A stretch of 10,792 nt of DNA from an uncultured Prevotella sp. GTDB lineage: Bacteria > Bacteroidota > Bacteroidia > Bacteroidales > Bacteroidaceae. Positions 7,189 to 10,792 of the stretch are shown one piece after another. Location of the stretch: positions 1-10,792 of the forward strand of contig CALGRN010000100.1 of assembly GCA_937880835.1 (NCBI GenBank), in the 5' to 3' direction. Position 1 is the first letter of the stretch, and the number at the start of each line of letters is the position of its first letter. The position numbers and the translations under genes were made by a program. The notes under the pieces were generated by a model, which saw nothing but the letters and a program-made list of their open reading frames with translations, was not told the DNA's origin and made no database searches.

Positions 7189-7219
7189 CAAAGGTATTCC
7201 TTTTTTTTTGATTGGCAAA
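7189..7219 (-). promoter_or_regulatory. Promoter of tRNA-fMet
   Basis: Minus-strand TTTG (7216-7219), a 19-bp spacer and TACCTTTG (7189-7196) match the Bacteroidetes primary sigma consensus in both boxes and spacing. Transcription would start near 7183, some 55 nt before the mature tRNA 5' end, leaving a leader for RNase P to remove. Confidence 0.8.
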
Positions 7220-7247
7220 ATTTTTTAATATGTTTTTATGACTTCTT

Positions 7248-7293
7248 TGTATTTGATACACTTTATATACGGTGTAATATCCTATTTTACACC
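7248..7293. promoter_or_regulatory. Two dyad symmetries upstream of the DUF4491-rlmH promoter
   Basis: TGTAT-TTG-ATACA (7248-7260) and GGTGTAA-N9-TTACACC (7271-7277 with 7287-7293) lie between the divergent tRNA and DUF4491 promoters. A 10-bp direct repeat, GTATTTGATA, occurs at 7249-7258 and again at 7307-7316. The arrangement could be a repressor or activator binding region, but AT-rich DNA yields short dyads by chance. No regulator is encoded nearby. Confidence 0.35.
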
Positions 7294-7324
7294 TCAATAA
7301 AAACAAGTATTTGATATTTTTTCG

Positions 7325-7332
7325 TAAATTTG
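7325..7332 (+). promoter_or_regulatory. -7 element for the DUF4491-rlmH transcript
   Basis: TAAATTTG matches TAnnTTTG and is followed by CA. It lies 29 bp before the DUF4491 ATG, giving a leader of about 22-24 nt. No good TTTG is found at the normal -33 distance; the nearest (7310-7313) is too close. Confidence 0.6.
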
Positions 7333-7361
7333 CATCCGAATAAATTTATATATACAAAAAT

Positions 7362-7712
7362 ATGGAATTATATTATACAGGTATAATCATTGCCGTATGC
7401 ACGTTTTTAGTAATAGGAATATTTCATCCCATTGTCATAAAATTGGAATATTACAGCGGAACAAGATATTGGTGGTTGCTTCTTATCGTAGGAATATTGA
7501 CAGTTTTTCTGTCGTTATCTGTTGAAAACGTTATATTTTCATCCATTCTGGGAGTCTTCGGTGCATCGTCATTATGGGCTATCGGCGAATTATTTGCACA
7601 GAAAAAGCGTGTTCAGAAGGGTTGGTTTCCCATGAATCCGGCAAGAAAAGACGAATACGAACCATTGTCGGAGGACGAAAGTATATGCCCTGTGTCTCAT
7701 AAAAAAAGATAA
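7362..7712 (+). CDS. DUF4491 family small membrane protein
   Basis: A 116-residue inner-membrane protein with three predicted hydrophobic helices, about 5-21, 36-53 and 57-76, joined by a short loop carrying HPIVIKLEYYSGTRYWW (22-38). The conserved GELFAQKKRVQKGWFPMNP segment (75-93) follows the last helix, then a charged cytoplasmic-looking tail (94-116). These are the features I recall for DUF4491, a Bacteroidetes family of unknown function often found beside rlmH. It has its own promoter match, an A-rich leader without a Shine-Dalgarno site, and its TAA touches the rlmH ATG, so the two are almost certainly co-transcribed. No function can be assigned from sequence. Confidence 0.85.
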   Translation: MELYYTGIIIAVCTFLVIGIFHPIVIKLEYYSGTRYWWLLLIVGILTVFLSLSVENVIFSSILGVFGASSLWAIGELFAQKKRVQKGWFPMNPARKDEYEPLSEDESICPVSHKKR

Positions 7713-8183
7713 ATGAAGACCGAACTTATACTCGTAGGAAAAACATCCGACAAGCATCTTGCATCAGGAATAGAGGATTACTGCGAACGCATATCTCATT
7801 ATATGCCGTTTGTTATCACTGTTATTCCCGAACTTAAAAACACAAAGAGTCTGACAGAAGAACAGCAGAAAGAGCGTGAGGGCGAACTTATAATGAGCCG
7901 CATTCAAAGTTCCGACTTCGTGATATTGCTAGACGAACACGGTAAAGAATACAGAAGTTTGGAGTTTGCGCAGTGGTTGCAGAACAAATACAACACTGTA
8001 AGACGGCTCGTCTTCGTAATTGGCGGACCTTACGGTTTTTCAAATCTCGTTTACAAACGTGCAAACGAGAAGCTGTCACTATCTCGTATGACATTCTCAC
8101 ACCAGATGATAAGACTCATATTCACAGAGCAGATATACCGCGCATGCACCATTATCAAGGGCGAACCTTATCATCATGAATAG
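7713..8183 (+). CDS. rlmH: 23S rRNA pseudouridine(1915)-N3 methyltransferase RlmH
   Basis: A 156-residue SPOUT-class methyltransferase, full length for the family. RlmH uses S-adenosylmethionine to methylate N3 of pseudouridine 1915 in helix 69 of 23S rRNA, acting on assembled 70S ribosomes as a dimer. Visible family features are the N-terminal strand ELILVGKT (4-11), LDEHGKEYRSLEFA (73-86), the cofactor-knot loop FVIGGPYGFS (101-110), LSLSRMTFSHQMIRLIFTEQIYRA (121-144) and the diagnostic C-terminal EPYHHE. The start codon directly follows the DUF4491 stop codon with no gap, favouring translational coupling. It ends before the convergent intergenic region with array B; no clear terminator hairpin lies right after its stop codon. 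Confidence 0.97.
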   Translation: MKTELILVGKTSDKHLASGIEDYCERISHYMPFVITVIPELKNTKSLTEEQQKEREGELIMSRIQSSDFVILLDEHGKEYRSLEFAQWLQNKYNTVRRLVFVIGGPYGFSNLVYKRANEKLSLSRMTFSHQMIRLIFTEQIYRACTIIKGEPYHHE

Positions 8184-8310
8184 ATGGAATACACGATAAT
8201 TTTGTGCAATATCCGTTTTATGACAAGCCGACAGGTATATAAGCAACCGACGTAATCAACGCTAAGAAATCACATTTCATATATCACTGAAATTCAACAC
8301 ATTATAAAAG

Positions 8311-8395
8311 GCATCGTAAAAGCTATTGTTTTGCGCTCCAAAAGGATAACTTTCAGGACTCAAAAGGATAGCTTTTACGATGCAAAACAATAACT
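8311..8395. repeat. 22-bp-period palindromic repeat array B
   Basis: Four units start at 8318, 8340, 8362 and 8384, again exactly 22 bp apart. The N7 cores between AAAA and the T-rich side are GCTATTG, GGATAAC, GGATAGC and CAATAAC, the same two core types as in array A but mostly on the other strand. Outer arms 8311-8326 and 8368-8383 form a perfect 16-bp inverted repeat around a 41-nt loop. Shared stretches with array A are 17 nt in direct orientation (8318-8334 and 3942-3958) and 17 nt inverted (8379-8395 and 3901-3917). Array B reads best as an inverted, diverged relative of array A. Confidence 0.9.
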
Positions 8396-8472
8396 CTTAA
8401 AATGCGTTTTATAAATCGGTTGTTTACATCACTATAAAAACAAGCATGAAAAAGTTTTTATATGACATAAAC

Positions 8473-8524
8473 AAAAAAGGACATGCAGACACGAGTATGC
8501 AAACTCATAATCTGTATGTCCTTT
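8473..8524 (-). terminator. Intrinsic terminator of the M13 peptidase gene
   Basis: Arms 8476-8489 and 8511-8524 pair over 14 bp with one G-U type change, around a 21-nt loop that has its own short pairing (8493-8496 with 8503-8506). On the minus strand the stem is followed by a T run (8473-8478 complement). It lies about 65 bp past the peptidase stop codon. The A-T rich right side may let it act on the opposite transcript as well. Confidence 0.75.
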
Positions 8525-8588
8525 AATGTTTATCGTGCATTATGTCTGTTACGCATAGCGCATGACAGACAATCATGACGAAAACTTA

Positions 8589-10625
8589 TTACCACAGTTG
8601 CAAACGTTCACTCTTAGGAATGTACATTTTATCGCTCGGCTTGACATTGAATGCATCATACCACATGTCGATATGAGGCAATGCACCATTCACGCGCCAT
8701 TCTCCAAGAGAGTGAGGGTCGCTCTTTGTGCGGTTACGAATTTCCTTTTCGGTAATATTTGCAGCCCATACGCCGGCATAAGCCAAGAAGAAACGTTGCT
8801 CGGGAGTAAAACCGTCAACAGTTTTCAACGGTGCATCTTTCATCGCACGTTTAAACGCATAGTATGCAACTTGGAGTCCTCCGTGATCTGCAAGGTTTTC
8901 TCCTAATGTCAGATTTCCGTTCGCATTAAGATCAGGAAGAACCTTTATGGCAGAGAAGAAGTCTGCATACTTACCCGTACGCTGTGTGAAATTCTGACCA
9001 TCTGCTTTCGTCCACCAGTCTGTCATGTTTCCATTCTTGTCGTAATGGCGTCCCTGATCATCAAATCCGTGTGTCATCTCATGTCCTATGACAACACCTA
9101 TCGCACCATAGTTGAAAGCATCATCGGCTGTCATATCGAAGAAAGGAACTTGCAAAATACCTGCGGGGAAACAGATTTCATTTGTAGTTGGATTGTAATA
9201 AGCATTTACAGTCTGCGGTGTCATAAGCCATTCCTTACGGTCAACAGGCTTTCCTGCGCGGTTTTCTATTTCCCATTTGTTCCAGAAACGGCGGCATTCC
9301 ATAACGTTAGCGTAGAAAGATTTATCGTTGTCTATTGTTATATCAGACAAGTCTTTCCATGTATCGGGATAACCGACCTTAACATAAAAGGCGTTAAGTT
9401 TATCAAGCGCAGCCTTCTTTGTCTTGCTGCTCATCCAGTTCTGAGCATTTATTCGCTCCGCAAGTGATACTTGAAGGTTCTTTATAAGCTTCTCCATGCG
9501 CGCTTTTGCGGGTGCAGGAAAGTAACGTTCCACATACATTTTGCCGAGAGCTTCACCCATTTGACCTTCCACTTGATTGGTTGCGCGCTTCCAACGAGGA
9601 TAGTTTTCCTTTCTTCCGGAGAATGTTTTACCAAAGAAATCGAAGTTTGCTTCAACGATATAATCACTCAAAAAGCTTGCAGCACCTTGTATTATGTCCC
9701 ATTGCATATATGCACGGTAGTCATCGACACTAACGTTTGCAATAACCTTATCTGCTCCTGCGAGGAACGAAGGCTGCCCTACAACCATGTTCTGTATATA
9801 CTTTGAGTCAACACCTTCGGCATTCATCAAGCGTGTGAGTTGCAAATGAGGATAGTTTTTCTCAAACTCTTTCAGCGTCATTTTGTTATAGTTAGCCTCC
9901 ACGTCGCGCAATTCCGTTCTGCTCTTGCTGACCTTTGCAAATGCAGTCTCTATGTTCAAGATGCCTTCCATCTTCTTCTCCGACTGCTCTTTATTAAAGC
10001 CGAAGAATTGGAACATGCGTACAATGTGCTTCTTGTATGCATCACGTATAGCCGCAGTTGCAGGGTCGTTATCAAGATAATACTCTTTTTGTCCGAGCGT
10101 CAAACCACCCTGATAGATATTGAGAATATTCATCTTTGCATTCTTTTCGTCTGCACTGAAACCCGCACCGTAGAAGTTTGTAAGCCCATAAGGAGCATAT
10201 TTCATCTTCAAATTGTCAAGCTCTGACACCGTTTTAGCAGCCTCAAACTCCTTTATAAGGGGCATTACCGGCGTCACACCTTCACGGTTCAAGCGGTCAG
10301 AATCCATAGCAAGTTTATAGAAATCGCTAAGCTTTTGCTCTATTGTTCCTTTTGCATAAGAACCTTTTTCGAGTTCTTTCAGGATGGTGTTTATACGCAT
10401 ATTGTTGTCTTGTCCGAGCCTGTCAAAGCTGCCAAAACGTGAATAAGCGGCAGGCAACGGATTTGCTTTCATCCATCCACCGCATGCAAACTGATAGAAA
10501 TCATCACCTGCCTTGACACTCTTGTCAAGGTCTGCCATGTTGATTCCCGATTTAAGTTCCTGTGCAAAACCTGATAAAGGTATTGTTGCAAACATCATAA
10601 TTGGGATTAATCTTTTAATTTTCAT
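8589..10625 (-). CDS. pepO: M13 family zinc metallopeptidase, PepO/neprilysin type, exported
   Basis: A 678-residue endopeptidase that cleaves peptides at the amino side of hydrophobic residues in characterised relatives. Residues 1-21 are a signal peptide (cut after Ala21, leaving Gln22), so it acts outside the cytoplasm. The N-terminal lobe (about 30-420) starts with the family motif DDFYQFACGGWM (41-52). The catalytic lobe carries NAYYNP (474-479, substrate binding), FPAGILQVPFF (486-496), the zinc site HEMTH (His515, Glu516, His519), the third ligand Glu576 in GENLAD with Asp580, and DPHSLGEWRVNG with His638 and Arg644, equivalents of neprilysin residues contacting inhibitor and substrate. 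Length and all active-site residues are complete. It ends in LQLW, keeping the terminal Trp but lacking the neighbouring Cys of mammalian neprilysin. The relative in Porphyromonas gingivalis is PgPepO, an endothelin-converting enzyme. It appears to be transcribed alone. Confidence 0.96.
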   Translation of the reverse strand: MKIKRLIPIMMFATIPLSGFAQELKSGINMADLDKSVKAGDDFYQFACGGWMKANPLPAAYSRFGSFDRLGQDNNMRINTILKELEKGSYAKGTIEQKLSDFYKLAMDSDRLNREGVTPVMPLIKEFEAAKTVSELDNLKMKYAPYGLTNFYGAGFSADEKNAKMNILNIYQGGLTLGQKEYYLDNDPATAAIRDAYKKHIVRMFQFFGFNKEQSEKKMEGILNIETAFAKVSKSRTELRDVEANYNKMTLKEFEKNYPHLQLTRLMNAEGVDSKYIQNMVVGQPSFLAGADKVIANVSVDDYRAYMQWDIIQGAASFLSDYIVEANFDFFGKTFSGRKENYPRWKRATNQVEGQMGEALGKMYVERYFPAPAKARMEKLIKNLQVSLAERINAQNWMSSKTKKAALDKLNAFYVKVGYPDTWKDLSDITIDNDKSFYANVMECRRFWNKWEIENRAGKPVDRKEWLMTPQTVNAYYNPTTNEICFPAGILQVPFFDMTADDAFNYGAIGVVIGHEMTHGFDDQGRHYDKNGNMTDWWTKADGQNFTQRTGKYADFFSAIKVLPDLNANGNLTLGENLADHGGLQVAYYAFKRAMKDAPLKTVDGFTPEQRFFLAYAGVWAANITEKEIRNRTKSDPHSLGEWRVNGALPHIDMWYDAFNVKPSDKMYIPKSERLQLW

Positions 10626-10646
10626 CTTTTTATTATTTATGTTTTA

Positions 10647-10678
10647 AAAATATACTTACTATTTATTTGTTCATCGAA
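10647..10678 (-). promoter_or_regulatory. Possible promoter of the M13 peptidase gene
   Basis: Minus-strand TTCG (10675-10678), a 20-bp spacer and TATATTTT (10647-10654) each differ by one base from the TTTG and TAnnTTTG consensus boxes. The 81-bp gap to the upstream gene and the A-rich leader leave room for it, but the match is weak in AT-rich DNA. Confidence 0.3.
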
Positions 10679-10706
10679 TAGCGTTTACTTAATCTTAAAT
10701 ACTGAT

Positions 10707-10792
10707 TTACAAACCGAGCAATTCTTCTGAAAGTTTCTCCCATTTGTCTATCTCTTCATCAAGAATTTTCTTTGTTGAAGTGTATTCCGTAA
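10707..10792 (-). CDS. C-terminal end of a probable ABC-F family ATPase (5' end outside window)
   Basis: The last 27 codons plus a TAA stop are open to the window edge. The peptide contains TKKILDEEIDKWEKLSEELLGL, read in pieces as a helical, Lys/Glu-rich segment with a W-E-x-L-S-E-E-L ending. Many Bacteroidetes ABC-F proteins (ribosome-associated ATPases such as Uup/YdiF-type) end with this kind of short coiled-coil. That resemblance is from memory and the fragment is too short for certainty; any protein ending in a coiled coil could look similar. It lies upstream of and co-directional with the peptidase gene. Confidence 0.5.
   Translation of the reverse strand, partial: TEYTSTKKILDEEIDKWEKLSEELLGL

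Larger units (their letters stand above)
8184..8588. other. Convergent intergenic region, 405 bp
   Basis: Non-coding AT-rich DNA between the ends of rlmH and the M13 peptidase gene. It contains the second 22-bp-period array (8311-8395), a 13-bp flank motif (8401-8413) shared with the other convergent region, and the peptidase terminator (8473-8524). Positions 8184-8310 show no recognisable gene or hairpin. Confidence 0.7.

Noticed and set aside
8562..8906. 114-codon plus-strand open frame opposite pepO
   Set aside because: It lies antisense to the well-supported M13 peptidase C terminus and crosses its stop codon; composition reflects the shadow of pepO.

Overview
The window looks like chromosomal DNA from a member of the Bacteroidales, most likely a Prevotella-type organism. 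The protein families point there: a Bacteroidetes-style topoisomerase IV subunit A, DUF3316, DUF4491, a GHL10-type glycoside hydrolase with a type IX secretion-like tail, and a PepO/M13 peptidase. The regulatory DNA agrees: TAnnTTTG-type promoters, A-rich translation starts mostly without Shine-Dalgarno sites, and exported proteins with Gln at the predicted +1 position. These are inferences from recognised families and motifs; no database search was run.

Layout. (1) Positions 1-3764 hold a plus-strand run: the C-terminal two thirds of topoisomerase IV subunit A, a DUF3316 exported protein overlapping it by 4 bases, and an S41-family lipoprotein peptidase 16 bases further on. (2) Positions 3765-4301 are a convergent intergenic region with a 22-bp-period repeat array and a long terminator hairpin. 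(3) Positions 4302-6768 carry two minus-strand genes, a cytidylate kinase-like protein and an exported GHL10 family protein, the latter with a good promoter match. (4) Positions 7014-7219 are a complete minus-strand initiator tRNA unit: promoter, tRNA-fMet and terminator. (5) Positions 7325-8183 carry a plus-strand pair, DUF4491 membrane protein and rlmH, start codon touching stop codon. (6) Positions 8184-8588 are a second convergent intergenic region with a second 22-bp-period array, inverted relative to the first, and another terminator. (7) Positions 8589-10625 encode a secreted M13 metallopeptidase on the minus strand. (8) The right edge holds the last 27 codons of a minus-strand gene, probably an ABC-F ATPase.

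The genes are mainly housekeeping (DNA topology, translation initiation, ribosome modification) with secreted or surface hydrolases between them; I see no phage, transposon, CRISPR or defence system. The least explained structure is the pair of non-coding arrays. Each has four units with the core AAAA-N7-TTTT at an exact 22-bp step, and the N7 is always GYTATTG or GYTATCC on one strand or the other. Both arrays lie between convergent gene ends, and none is seen in the other intergenic gaps.
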